64,000 nt of DNA, from contig CAVOKQ010000008.1 of the NCBI GenBank assembly GCA_963696545.1, forward strand, positions 248,001 to 312,000, in the 5' to 3' direction. Each line of letters begins with the position of its first letter. Within the stretch, counting starts at the first letter, position 1. Shown here piece after piece: positions 50,175 to 59,060 of this stretch. Below the pieces are notes generated by a model that was not told the DNA's origin, made no database searches, and saw only the letters and a program-made list of their open reading frames with translations. Source of the stretch: RPQJ01 sp963696545. Lineage in GTDB: Bacteria; Pseudomonadota; Gammaproteobacteria; Steroidobacterales; Steroidobacteraceae. The position numbers were made by a program, and so were the translations under genes.

Positions 50175-50281
50175 TCGAGCAAGCTCATCGTGGTCTGCAT
50201 TCCGCGCCCCCGATCCCGTCATTGAATCGATGACGCTTCGACCGGTTCCCGCCTGAGCGGGAGAAGCGCAATGGAAACCAC

Positions 50282-51600
50282 ATGTCCTTCGACCAACTCG
50301 GCCTTTCGGCCGCCCTGCTCCGTGCCGTGCAGGAAATCGGGTACACCGTACCCACGCCCATCCAGACGAACGCGATCCCTGCGGTCCACGACGGCCGCGA
50401 CCTGCTGGCCGCCGCGCAGACCGGCACCGGCAAGACGGCTGCTTTCGCGCTGCCGTTGCTGCAGCGCCTCGAGGAGGAGCAACCGCAACCCCCGCGGCTC
50501 CCGCGCGCCGCGACTGCTCGTGCTCGTGCCGACACGCGAACTTGCCGCGCAGGTCGGCCAGTCGTTCGTCGACTTCGGCCGCCACCTGCACCAGCGCACG
50601 CTGCTGATCTTCGGTGGCGTGAGCCCAAGGCCGCAGATCGAGGCGCTCCGCCAAGGCGTGGACATCGTCGTCGCGACGCCCGGCCGCCTGCTCGATCACA
50701 TCAACGAGCGCGCCATCGACGTCACGAAGGTCCGCTACCTCGTGCTCGACGAAGCCGACCGCATGCTCGACATGGGATTCATCCGCGACATCCGCCGCGT
50801 GCTGGCCGCGTTGCCGAAGCAGCGCCAGAACCTGCTGTTCTCCGCGACCTTCTCCGACGAGATCCGCACGCTCGCGAAAGGACTGCTGCACGACCCGCTC
50901 ACCGTCGAGGTGGCGCCGCGCAACGCGCCCGCCGAGCTCGTCGAGCATCGAGTGCATCTCGTCGAGCAAGGCGAGAAGCGTGCGGTGCTGAGCCACCTGC
51001 TGCGTGAGGGCGCAACGCCACAGACGCTGGTGTTCACGCGCACCAAGCACGGCGCCAACCGGCTGGCCGAGCAGCTCGAGCGCGACGGCATCAACTGCGC
51101 CGCGATCCACGGCAACAAGTCGCAGAACGCGCGCACCAAGGCGCTGGCGGACTTCAAGGAATACAAGGTGCCAGGTGCTGGTCGCGACCGACATTGCAGC
51201 CCGCGGCATCGACATCAACGAGCTGCCGCAGGTCGTCAACTACGAGCTGCCGCACGTGCCCGAGGACTACGTGCACCGCATCGGCCGCACCGGCCGCGCG
51301 GGCAGCTCCGGTCATGCACTGTCGCTGGTGGCGAGCGACGAGCGCGATCGGCTGCGCGCCATCGAGCGCGTGCTCGGCCGCAAGATCAACGTGCTGCCGC
51401 TGGATCGCACGGGGATCAACTTCGAGCGCGAGCCCGCGCAGCGCGCCGCGCGCCCGGCGCAGCATTCGCAGCCGAAGAAGGCCGCGGCACCGAATGCATC
51501 GCGCGGCCGGCCGTCCTATCATTCGCAGCACCGTGGCGCGGGCCGCGGGCAGGGCGGCGGCGCGGGCCGCCCGAGCGGGAGTGGTGGCAGGAGAGGCTGA
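50282..51600 (+). pseudogene. rhlE: DEAD-box RNA helicase RhlE, broken by two one-base insertions
   Basis: This is an ATP-dependent RNA helicase whose motifs are spread over three frames. Frame 1: Q motif 'YTVPTPIQTNAIP' and Walker A 'AAQTGTGKTAAF'. Frame 2 (from about 50493): 'VLVPTRELAAQV', 'VATPGRLLDHI', 'VLDEADRMLDMGF', 'LLFSATFSDEI' and 'LVFTRTKHGANRL'. Frame 3 (from about 51172): 'VATDIAARGIDI' and 'YVHRIGRTGRAG', then a basic Gly/Arg-rich tail. Removing one C from the C run at 50489-50493 and one C at 51171-51172 restores a single 438-residue RhlE. The gene is probably intact in the organism. The stop overlaps the peptidase start. Confidence 0.88.
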
Positions 51601-53015
51601 TGCGCGGAGTGACGACTGCAATGCTGCTCGGTCTGCTGACCGGCGCGATGGCGGTTGAGGCAGCGCCGGCCCCTGCGCAGGGCGGTGCCGGTGCGCCCGC
51701 AGCCGTACGCGCGCAGGCGCGCGACATCTTCGAGACCGTCATCGCGATGCAGACGTCCGAAGGCCACGGGCAGGTGCCCGTGATGGCCGAGTACCTGGCC
51801 GGCAAGTTCAAGGCGGCCGGATTCCCGGCGGAGGACATCGAGATCCGTCCGCTCGGCGAGACCGCGTCGCTCGTGGTTCGCTACCGGGGCCGCGACCGGC
51901 AGGCCAGGCCGATCCTGCTGCTTGGGCACATGGACGTCGTCGCGGCGCGGGCCGAGGACTGGGAGCGCGACCCGTTCAAGCTGGTCGAGCAGAACGGGTA
52001 TTTCTACGGCCGCGGCACGGCCGACATCAAGAACGAAGTCACGCTGATCACGACGACGTTGCTGCGCCTGAAGGCCGAGGGCTTCGTGCCATCACGCGAC
52101 CTCGTGATCGCGTTCTCCGGCGACGAAGAGACGACGATGCTGACCACGCGCGACCTCGCGCAGCATCTCGCGGGCGCCGAGTACGCGTTGAACGGTGATG
52201 GTGGCCAGGGCGTGCTGAACGACGAGACCGGCAAGCCGGAGGTCTACTACATCCAGGGCGCGGAAAAGTACTTCGCGACGTTCGAACTGACCGCACGCAA
52301 TCCCGGCGGCCACAGCTCGGAGCCTCGCGCGGACAACGCGATCTACGATCTGGCCGATGCGCTCGAGGCGCTGCGCAAGTACCAGTTCCCGGTGATGTGG
52401 AACGACTGGACGCTCGGGAATTTCGCAGCCACGGCGAAGGTTACGCCCGGCCCGATCGGCGAGGCGATGGCGAAGTTTGCAGCGAACCCGCGCGACGCGG
52501 CCGCCGTGCAAACGCTGTCCGCCAGCCCGCAGTTCGTGGGCAAGCTGCGCACGACCTGCGTGGCGACGATGTTGCGGGGAGGGCACGCGGAGAACGCGTT
52601 GCCGCAATCGGCGACCGCGACGGTGAACTGCCGCGTATTCCCCGGGACGCCGCTCGAGGACGTCAAGGGCACGCTGCAGAAGCTCGCGGGCGACAAGGTC
52701 GAAGTGAAGGGCATCGGCGACCCGCAGCCGAGCGATCCTTCGCCGCTGCGTCCGGATGTCGTCGCCGCCGTGACGCGGGCAGTTCACGCGGATTTCGGCG
52801 GCGTGCCGATCGTCCCCGAAATGGCGGCCTACGCCACCGACGGCTCGGTGTTCCGTCGCGCCGGGATCCCCACGTACGGCGTATGCAGCCTGTTCATCAG
52901 GGGCAAGGACGAGTATTCGCACGGCCTCAACGAGCGCATCGAGGTCGCCTCGTTCTACGCCGGGCTCGACCACTGGTACCTGCTGCTGAAGGACCTGGCT
53001 GGCACGAAGCACTGA
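51600..53015 (+). CDS. M20 family metallopeptidase, exported
   Basis: This 471-residue zinc peptidase or amidohydrolase has a signal peptide (about residues 1-21, ending 'VEAA'). M20 ligands are in 'LLLGHMDVV' (His, Asp), 'YGRGTADIKNEV' (bridging Asp) and 'IAFSGDEETTM' (catalytic Glu and metal Glu). 'NPGGHSSEP' in the dimerisation domain and 'SHGLNERIEV' at the C-terminus (His) complete the set. It probably trims peptides or acylated amino acids in the periplasm. Its start overlaps the helicase stop (ATGA). Confidence 0.9.
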   Translation: MRGVTTAMLLGLLTGAMAVEAAPAPAQGGAGAPAAVRAQARDIFETVIAMQTSEGHGQVPVMAEYLAGKFKAAGFPAEDIEIRPLGETASLVVRYRGRDRQARPILLLGHMDVVAARAEDWERDPFKLVEQNGYFYGRGTADIKNEVTLITTTLLRLKAEGFVPSRDLVIAFSGDEETTMLTTRDLAQHLAGAEYALNGDGGQGVLNDETGKPEVYYIQGAEKYFATFELTARNPGGHSSEPRADNAIYDLADALEALRKYQFPVMWNDWTLGNFAATAKVTPGPIGEAMAKFAANPRDAAAVQTLSASPQFVGKLRTTCVATMLRGGHAENALPQSATATVNCRVFPGTPLEDVKGTLQKLAGDKVEVKGIGDPQPSDPSPLRPDVVAAVTRAVHADFGGVPIVPEMAAYATDGSVFRRAGIPTYGVCSLFIRGKDEYSHGLNERIEVASFYAGLDHWYLLLKDLAGTKH

Positions 53016-53047
53016 TGCCCGGCCGGGCGTCGGTGCGCGAGCCCCGC

Positions 53048-53773
53048 TTACTCGCTGTGCTTGCCTGAGTCCCGTCGCTCAGCGCGCTCGGTCAGTGAGC
53101 GCGTCGTGAACAATGCGACGAACGTCGCCACGACGACCGCGACGTAGAACTGTCCGATCAGCGCTTCGATCGACGCGAGGGACCTTGCCACCGGCGAAGC
53201 CGGCAGCACGTCGCCGTAACCGACGGTCGAGAGCGTGACGAGGCTGAAGTACATCAGCTCGCCCCGCAGCTCGCGCGGCGTCATCTGCTCGAGTGGCTTC
53301 AGCAGGTGCAGCGCCTCGGGATTCCAGATGAGCAGCACGTAGTACAGTTCCGAGAACACCATCGCGATCAGCAGGTACGCGACCACCATCGCGAAGATGC
53401 CGTCCAGCGTAGGGCGCTCGGCCCGGAACACGAAAATCAGCACGCCGACGATGCACGCGACCGTCACAGGTGCGACCAGCGCGATGTCGATCGTACTTTC
53501 GACTCGCACCAGCTGCGGCAGGATGTCCAGAATCGACACGGTCGACGCGAGCAGCGAAATCGCCCAGAGCGCCCCGATGACCTTGCCGGCCAGCCGCCAC
53601 TGCGGGTTCGCCCAGATCGTGACGAGGATCAGGTCGAACAGCAGCACGTGGATCGCCACATGCCCGCCCGCGCGTGTCTCGATGTAGGGGGCCACCAGCA
53701 ACCAGGCCATGATCACGAGCGTGAGCTGCAGGAATCGCCACTGGGAGGCCGTGTGCCGCGAGACCGGGTCCAT
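53048..53773 (-). CDS. Two-pore-helix ion channel family protein (potassium channel)
   Basis: This 241-residue membrane protein has about six hydrophobic segments. The last pair encloses the filter 'LVTLSTVGYGDVLPAS', the potassium-selectivity signature. It has no RCK or voltage-sensor motif visible, and the basic C-terminus is short. It differs from the other channel at 18463, which has an RCK domain. The ATG at 53773 has GGAAGG six bases upstream. Longer in-frame starts to 53863 are less likely. It is convergent with the M20 peptidase gene. Confidence 0.83.
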   Translation of the reverse strand: MDPVSRHTASQWRFLQLTLVIMAWLLVAPYIETRAGGHVAIHVLLFDLILVTIWANPQWRLAGKVIGALWAISLLASTVSILDILPQLVRVESTIDIALVAPVTVACIVGVLIFVFRAERPTLDGIFAMVVAYLLIAMVFSELYYVLLIWNPEALHLLKPLEQMTPRELRGELMYFSLVTLSTVGYGDVLPASPVARSLASIEALIGQFYVAVVVATFVALFTTRSLTERAERRDSGKHSE

Positions 53774-53957
53774 GATCCTTCCCATGTCGTTGTAGCTGGG
53801 TGGACGAGGCGAAGTCTGGCCGCCGGGCGCAGGCCTGTAAACACCGGTCCGTGATCGGGCCACCCGACGTGCCTCGCATGAGCGCCGGGAATCCCGTATT
53901 CAAACCGCCGCCACCTGATTCATCATCAGTCCCGCCCCGGACAGCCGAGCCAGCTAC

Positions 53958-54575
53958 ATGGAGCCACGACGAACGTCGTCCCGCCACGGCCCGCCGGCAC
54001 CGTTGCGGATGCTTCCGAACCTGCTCAGCGCGGGACGCATCTTTGCGGCCCCGGTACTCGTGTTCCTCGCGGCGACGGGCCATGAGACGGCGTTTACGTG
54101 GGTGCTGGTCCCTGCGCTGCTGTCGGACATCGCCGACGGTCTCATCGCGAGAGTCTTTCACCTGCAGTCGAGGCTTGGCGCGTTGCTTGACTCCGTCGCT
54201 GACACTTTGCTGCTGTTCGCCTCGATCTACGGAATCGTCGTCTTCCACCCCGACGTGCCGCATGACCACGCGACGATCGGCGCGGTCGTGATCGGTGCCT
54301 GGCTGCTCGAGAACCTCGTGGCGCTCGTGCGCTACGGACGGCTGTCGAGCTTTCACACGTATCTGTCGAAGATCGCCGGCTACCTGCTCGGCATCTTCGT
54401 CGGCGTGCTGTTCGTGTTCGGCTTCGAACCCTGGCTGCTGTATGCGGCGGCCTTCGCAAGCGTGATCGGCAACTGCGAAGAATTGCTGCTGTTGGCGATG
54501 TTGCCGAAATGGCGCGCGGACGTGCGTGGCGTGTTCTGGGTACTGCGCGAGCAACGCGCGGGAACGTCCGCGTGA
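53958..54575 (+). CDS. CDP-alcohol phosphatidyltransferase family protein
   Basis: This 205-residue inner-membrane enzyme displaces CMP from a CDP-linked lipid with an alcohol to make a phospholipid. The complete catalytic motif D-x2-DG-x2-AR-x8-G-x3-D-x3-D is present in 'LSDIADGLIARVFHLQ' and 'RLGALLDSVAD' (about residues 56-82). Six TM helices are expected. The acceptor (glycerol phosphate, inositol or other) cannot be read. It is the first gene of a coupled operon with a lipid kinase and a CDP-diacylglycerol synthase-like protein, so this operon may supply its own substrate. Confidence 0.87.
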   Translation: MEPRRTSSRHGPPAPLRMLPNLLSAGRIFAAPVLVFLAATGHETAFTWVLVPALLSDIADGLIARVFHLQSRLGALLDSVADTLLLFASIYGIVVFHPDVPHDHATIGAVVIGAWLLENLVALVRYGRLSSFHTYLSKIAGYLLGIFVGVLFVFGFEPWLLYAAAFASVIGNCEELLLLAMLPKWRADVRGVFWVLREQRAGTSA

Positions 54576-55450
54576 AGTGGCTGGCGATCGCGAATCCTGC
54601 CGCCGGCCGCGCCCACGAGGCCGAGCACATGCTGCGCCGGCTGCGGGAACTGAAGGACGTGGACGCCGAAGTCGTCCACACGAAGATACCGGGCGACGCT
54701 ACCCGGCTCGCGCGCGATACCCGCAGCTTCGACGGCGTGATCGCGATAGGTGGCGACGGGACGATCGCCGAAGTGCTGCAGGCGATGGACCTCGAACGAC
54801 AGCGGCTGGCCGTACTGCCTGCGGGACATGGCAACTGTCTGGCACGTGACCTCGGCGTTGCGAACCCCGCGCGAGCGCTCGCCGCCCTGCAGCGTTGCGA
54901 CTGCCGTCCGCTCGACCTGATGGAGGTCCGCATCGAGTACGCCAATGGACGGATCGAGCAGCGTCTATGCGCCAGCACACTCGCGGTCGGGTACGTTACG
55001 GACGTGGTGATGCACGGTCGCCGGCGACTGAGTGGATTGGGGCGGGCGGCCTATGCGGCTGCGGCCATGATCGTGGTGCCGCAGCCGTTCGAAGCGTGCC
55101 TGTCGGTGCAGGATGGTGCAGGCCGACCCGGGCGCTACACTGGCGTCGTGATCAACAACACTGCACACCTGGCGAACTTTCGGGGCTTCCCCGACGCGAG
55201 CGCGCACGATGGCGTCCTCGACGTAATGGAGCAGGGCTTTCGCTGGCCGCGGCAGCTGCTGCACAACTTCGCGGTGCTGGCCGGCAGCCGAGCATTCGGA
55301 GCGCAGGCCATGCGCCAGGCCGCTGCAGTACGACTCGAGCTGGCGTCGTCGCACACGCTGATGGCCGACGGGGAACTGCTGCATGAGGTCACGACGGTAA
55401 CCGTGCGGTGCCGGCCAGCCGCGGTCCGGTGCGTGGTGCGATCGACATGA
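54572..55450 (+). CDS. Diacylglycerol kinase-family lipid kinase
   Basis: This 292-residue kinase of the DAGK catalytic-domain (YegS/DgkB) family has 'WLAIANPAAGRAHEAEHML' at the start, the nucleotide-binding motif 'VIAIGGDGTIAEVLQAM', 'LPAGHGNCLARDLG' and the C-terminal 'HTLMADGELL'. It probably phosphorylates a diacylglycerol-like lipid. The GTG start overlaps the previous stop (GTGA), and the stop overlaps the next gene (ATGA). Confidence 0.87.
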   Translation: MKWLAIANPAAGRAHEAEHMLRRLRELKDVDAEVVHTKIPGDATRLARDTRSFDGVIAIGGDGTIAEVLQAMDLERQRLAVLPAGHGNCLARDLGVANPARALAALQRCDCRPLDLMEVRIEYANGRIEQRLCASTLAVGYVTDVVMHGRRRLSGLGRAAYAAAAMIVVPQPFEACLSVQDGAGRPGRYTGVVINNTAHLANFRGFPDASAHDGVLDVMEQGFRWPRQLLHNFAVLAGSRAFGAQAMRQAAAVRLELASSHTLMADGELLHEVTTVTVRCRPAAVRCVVRST

Positions 55451-56169
55451 TGCGCGGTGTCCTCGCCATCACGATGCCGGGCTTCATGCTCGGTGCGATT
55501 TTCATGGCGCTCGCGAATCGCAATACGACTGCAGAGATCGCCCATGCGCGGTGGCTCAAGCTCGCCGTCTTCTTCCTCATCGTGCACGTGGTGCTGGCCG
55601 TGAGCGCGGCCGGTCGCCCGTGGGTGACGGCGCTCGTTGCCGTGATACTGGCGGCCGGTGGCGTGGAACTCACCCTCGCGTGGCGCGCCATGCAACCGCC
55701 GCGCCCTTCGCGCGCCTGGATCCTGTTTGCAGTCATCGCCGCGCTGGCCCTGGGCGCAAGCTGGTACCTGCCGTCGTCGGTATTCGCGTTTCTCTTTCTC
55801 GTCACGGCCGCGTGCGATGGCTTCAGCCAGGTGACAGGGCAGCTGGTGGGTCGCGTGAAGCTCGCACCGCGAGTGAGTCCTCGCAAGACTGTCGAAGGAC
55901 TCGCTGGCGGTCTCATCGCCGCGGTCGTGGTGGCGCTGCTGCTGCGCGACGTGCTCGGCGCCGGGTTGCCGGCGACAGTCGTGATCGCTTTACTGACAGG
56001 CATCGCCGGGCTGGCGGGAGACCTTGCCGCGTCGTGGGTCAAGCGGCGCGCGGGGATCAAGGATTTCTCGGCCGCGCTGCCCGGGCAGGGCGGTTTCCTG
56101 GATCGATTCGACAGCCTGCTGGGCGCGCTGGTACTCGTCGGTCCGTTGCTCGCAGTAGCAGGCCGCTGA
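55447..56169 (+). CDS. Phosphatidate cytidylyltransferase-like protein (CdsA family)
   Basis: This 240-residue multi-TM protein carries the CDP-diacylglycerol synthase signature at the C-terminus: 'TAACDGFSQVTGQLVGRVKL', 'RVSPRKTVEGLAGG', 'GLAGDLAASWVKRRAGIKDF' and 'LPGQGGFLDRFDSLLGA'. It is shorter at the N-terminus than E. coli CdsA. In this operon it would make the CDP-lipid used by the phosphatidyltransferase at 53958. Start ATG 55447 overlaps the kinase stop. Confidence 0.87.
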   Translation: MMRGVLAITMPGFMLGAIFMALANRNTTAEIAHARWLKLAVFFLIVHVVLAVSAAGRPWVTALVAVILAAGGVELTLAWRAMQPPRPSRAWILFAVIAALALGASWYLPSSVFAFLFLVTAACDGFSQVTGQLVGRVKLAPRVSPRKTVEGLAGGLIAAVVVALLLRDVLGAGLPATVVIALLTGIAGLAGDLAASWVKRRAGIKDFSAALPGQGGFLDRFDSLLGALVLVGPLLAVAGR

Positions 56170-56187
56170 GGGCCGGTTCGGAGCCTC

Positions 56188-56637
56188 ATGAGCCCAGCGG
56201 AGAATGACAGCAGGTCCGCCTGGCGCACGCGATTCGACCGGTTGCCGGAAAAGGCGCGGCTCTTGCTCGTCGCGCTCGCCGGAGCACTGATCGGGCTCGC
56301 GACCTACCAGTTGATCTACTGGATCAATCCATTGCAGCCGCGGGCGCCGACGAGCTGGCTCGCCGCCTTCGTCATCGGCGTACCGCGGCAATACTCACTG
56401 CACCGCTCGCTCACTTTCAGATCCGGCGTGCCCTACGCACCGCGCCTCGCCCGCGCTTACGTCCTCTACTCCTGCATCGCGATCGTGACGACGTCGCTCA
56501 ACTGGTGGCTGGTCGAGCGACTGGCAGTGCCGCATCACCTCGCGTGGCTTGCGTGCATCTCGACGACCGGCGCGATCAACCTGTTCGCCCTGAAGCCGTT
56601 GGTCTTCGGGCAGCGCGCCGATGGCGGCGGGGCGTGA
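56188..56637 (+). CDS. GtrA-like membrane protein
   Basis: This 149-residue protein has four hydrophobic segments and the conserved GtrA elements 'YQLIYWINPL' and 'RQYSLHRSLTFRS' (N-[FY]-x4-[FW]TF-like motif), ending 'NLFALKPLVFG'. GtrA-type proteins often flip or anchor polyprenyl-linked sugars. Located 18 bases after the CdsA-like gene, it may belong to the lipid operon. Family assignment is moderate. Confidence 0.65.
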   Translation: MSPAENDSRSAWRTRFDRLPEKARLLLVALAGALIGLATYQLIYWINPLQPRAPTSWLAAFVIGVPRQYSLHRSLTFRSGVPYAPRLARAYVLYSCIAIVTTSLNWWLVERLAVPHHLAWLACISTTGAINLFALKPLVFGQRADGGGA

Positions 56638-56710
56638 ATTGCCCGCCGTTAGCCGTGCCGGCCGTGCGCGTTGCGACCCGGGCGCGGGCCACCTAGAATC
56701 ACGGGCCGGC

Positions 56711-56784
56711 GCGGGTGTAGTTCAATGGTAGAACTGTAGCTTCCCAAGCTACTAACGTGGGTTCGATTCCCATCACCCGCTCCA
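56711..56784 (+). tRNA. tRNA-Gly (anticodon CCC)
   Basis: The cloverleaf is complete. The acceptor GCGGGTG (56711-56717) pairs with CACCCGC (56774-56780). The D-arm, anticodon stem TGTAGC/GCTAC with loop TTCCCAA (anticodon CCC), and T-arm GTGGGTTCGATTCCCAT follow. The encoded CCA is at 56782-56784. Its 3' 30 bases are repeated at 61829-61858, marking it as an integration site. Confidence 0.95.
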
Positions 56785-56842
56785 TCTCCTCCGAGTCCAA
56801 AGGTGCCAACGGCCAACGTGAAGCCACGTCTGTCGCTGAAGG

Positions 56843-57547
56843 CTAATCGGCAAGCCATGGCGTATCGGCGAATGCCTTCGCCTCTTCCGCGCTGCCAGGC
56901 TTGAAGAACTCGTGAATCGAATCGTCGCGATAGTAGCGCCAGAAGCCCGCGTCCAGGTCCGGGTTCGTGATCCGGAAGTCGCCCCGCGCTGCGCTGTCGT
57001 CAAGGAATTTGCGATAGGCGTCCAGTGGTTCCGGTCCACCCTGCTGGAAGATTATCCTGCCCCCATAATGCTGGTAGAGAGCGCGATTGATCTTCCACTG
57101 CCGAATGAAGGCCGTCGCGATTTCATCGCGCGCAGCCTTGTCCTCGGCCGACTTCTCGCTACCTGGCAGGGGGCCTGTGTAATTCGGGTCCTTGCTCAGG
57201 GCCGCACGCATGTGCGCGATGTACGCAGACTTCTCCGCGTCCGTGACGTCGATGCCTTTCTCGGCGGCATATCGGTCGGTCAGCTTTTGCAGCACGATGT
57301 ATTGCAGCTCGTCAGCATCCTGCGTGTGGATGACTGTGCCGAGCACCTCGCCCGCGACCGGCAGCTGGACGTCGCCGTACACGGCCGACGGCGCAGTCGC
57401 ATCGGTTGCAGCAGCCGAATCGCGCGGCGCAGTGTCGGCCAACGGGATTGCGGGTCGAACGGGCGGCGAACCTGCCGGCTTGCCGCCGCCGCATGCCGCC
57501 AGCGCCAACGCCGCAATCGACAAGAGAACGCCTGGATATGGGGTCAT
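56843..57547 (-). CDS. Hypothetical lipoprotein
   Basis: This 234-residue protein has lipobox 'ALAAC' and a Ser/Ala/Pro/Thr linker. The mature domain is mainly helical ('LQYIVLQKLTDRYAAEKGID', 'ARDEIATAFIRQWKINRALY') and ends 'HEFFKPGSAEEAKAFAD'. The pattern 'KINRALYQHYGGRIIFQQGG' with 'PLDAYRKFL' is reminiscent of SurA/PpiC N-terminal helices or peptidyl-prolyl isomerase partners, but I do not assign a family. The ATG at 57547 overlaps the PrsW-type gene by four bases, so they are co-translated. Confidence 0.65.
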   Translation of the reverse strand: MTPYPGVLLSIAALALAACGGGKPAGSPPVRPAIPLADTAPRDSAAATDATAPSAVYGDVQLPVAGEVLGTVIHTQDADELQYIVLQKLTDRYAAEKGIDVTDAEKSAYIAHMRAALSKDPNYTGPLPGSEKSAEDKAARDEIATAFIRQWKINRALYQHYGGRIIFQQGGPEPLDAYRKFLDDSAARGDFRITNPDLDAGFWRYYRDDSIHEFFKPGSAEEAKAFADTPWLAD

Positions 57548-58419
57548 CGTGGGATCTCCGGGTTGCGGGAATGCAGGATTCCCCAGGCCAGCACTGGCCA
57601 TACGAGCAGATTCATCACCACTGTGTTGACGACGGCGCCATAGACGAGCAACCCCGCGCCCAGCGGCGAATCATCGTGCAGGTTCGCGAGATCAATGCCG
57701 ACGGCCCGAGCTGGCTCGATGAGCAGCACCATGGCGAGCGGACCGATGTACTTGCCATACAGGTCGTTGATTCCGTGCGTCGCCATCACGAGCGCCACGA
57801 TGGCGAGACCAATAGGAACGCTCCATCCCTTCCCTCGACGACTCAGGAAATAGCCCACGCCAACGCCGGCAGTTGCCCCCCAGATGACATGGCTTTCGGT
57901 GCCGAGCGCCCAGCGCCCTGGGATGGCGGTACGCAGGTCGGCCCAGCCGCTTCCCGGAAAGCCGCTGGTCGCGAAGTTGGCCGCGAACTCGACGATGGCG
58001 AAACCCAGTCCGCCGAGCGCGCCGTAGACGATGCCGTCCCGCATCGAGAGGCCGGACCGCAGCCCGAGAGCGACGACCACGAGCAGCGGCAACAGCTTGG
58101 TCAACTCCTCGAGCGGTCCGACCACGACCCAGTACGGCAGCAGCCCGCTGTCGATGATCGAGTGCATGACGCGGGACGTGATCGGCGCGAACAGGATGAC
58201 GAACGCGACGCTGCCCCAGACCAACGGTGGCGGCTCAGGCTCGTGCCGGTCGAGGAACCGGATGGCCCAGAGACTGGGCAGGTACATCGCGAATGCGATG
58301 AGGAGTGCCGCGAGCATTGCCCCCGGCTGGAGGCCGAAATACCTGACGTACGTCGGCCACGCGAAGAGGACTCCGGCGAGCAGTGCGGCGACGACCACCC
58401 ACCGCCCGCCGGAGCGCAT
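57544..58419 (-). CDS. PrsW family intramembrane metalloprotease
   Basis: This 291-residue polytopic protein has the PrsW motifs: 'GPLEELTKLLP' (EExxK-like), 'GLGFAIVEF' (FxxxE) and 'MATHGINDLYGK' (HxxxD). They lie in TM helices, in keeping with a zinc-dependent intramembrane (ABI/CPBP-like) protease. PrsW cleaves the anti-sigma factor RsiW in Bacillus. No anti-sigma factor is nearby, so the substrate is unknown. The downstream overlapping lipoprotein and upstream periplasmic genes suggest an envelope-directed operon. Confidence 0.83.
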   Translation of the reverse strand: MRSGGRWVVVAALLAGVLFAWPTYVRYFGLQPGAMLAALLIAFAMYLPSLWAIRFLDRHEPEPPPLVWGSVAFVILFAPITSRVMHSIIDSGLLPYWVVVGPLEELTKLLPLLVVVALGLRSGLSMRDGIVYGALGGLGFAIVEFAANFATSGFPGSGWADLRTAIPGRWALGTESHVIWGATAGVGVGYFLSRRGKGWSVPIGLAIVALVMATHGINDLYGKYIGPLAMVLLIEPARAVGIDLANLHDDSPLGAGLLVYGAVVNTVVMNLLVWPVLAWGILHSRNPEIPR

Positions 58420-58421
58420 GA

Positions 58422-59006
58422 TTACGGACGGTACAGGTCGACGCTCAGGAACTGCCGTTCGGCGTTGAACGAGCAGATGAATACCTGGGCGCTGGTGCCG
58501 TACTGGCCCCAGACCTCGTACATGCCCTGCGTCTGCTTGGCATTCTGCGTGGTGATGTCGCGCGGGCTCACCTTGAACTTCGCCGACGCCTCACCCGCGC
58601 AGAAGCTGGACATGTCGGCGACGGCGATGGCGCCGGCAGCGCCGCCACCGCCACCGCTCGACGACGACGAGGTGCCGAAGGTCACGATGATCTTCTTGCC
58701 GCCTTCCCACTTGAATTCCTGCGTGTTGCCGCCGGCCTGGGTGCGGATGACCTTGTTGCCTTTCTGGTCCTTGAAGTGGTTGGGCTGGTTGCCCGGGGCG
58801 AGGCTGTAGGTTTCGCCATTACGCATGTCGAGGTCGATGTAGCCCTGGCGCTGCGAGAAGGTGCACGGGCCCGACTGACCCTGCTTCGTCTCGCCATCTT
58901 TTCGCACCTGGCACGTGGCCTCGTTGGAGTCGGCATGGGCCGACGAGGCCCAACTGCCCATGGCGAGCATGACCAACGAAGCGCAAAGCGATACGGTCTT
59001 ATTCAT
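58422..59006 (-). CDS. Hypothetical periplasmic protein
   Basis: This 194-residue protein has a clear signal peptide (ends 'SSAHA'). The first domain has 'ATCQVRKDGETKQGQSGPC', with two cysteines, and beta-rich 'RQGYIDLDMRNGETYSL'. A Ser/Gly-rich linker (about residues 110-120) joins it to a second part with 'SSFCAGEASAKFKVSPRDI' and 'VFICSFNAERQF', again two cysteines. I do not recognise a family. It may be a partner of the lysozyme-inhibitor-like protein encoded 54 bases upstream on the same strand. Confidence 0.65.
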   Translation of the reverse strand: MNKTVSLCASLVMLAMGSWASSAHADSNEATCQVRKDGETKQGQSGPCTFSQRQGYIDLDMRNGETYSLAPGNQPNHFKDQKGNKVIRTQAGGNTQEFKWEGGKKIIVTFGTSSSSSGGGGGAAGAIAVADMSSFCAGEASAKFKVSPRDITTQNAKQTQGMYEVWGQYGTSAQVFICSFNAERQFLSVDLYRP

Positions 59007-59060
59007 GGTGCTTCCTCTACAGGTTTGTGTTTGCAGGGTGGGGCGGTCGCGCGTGCGCGA

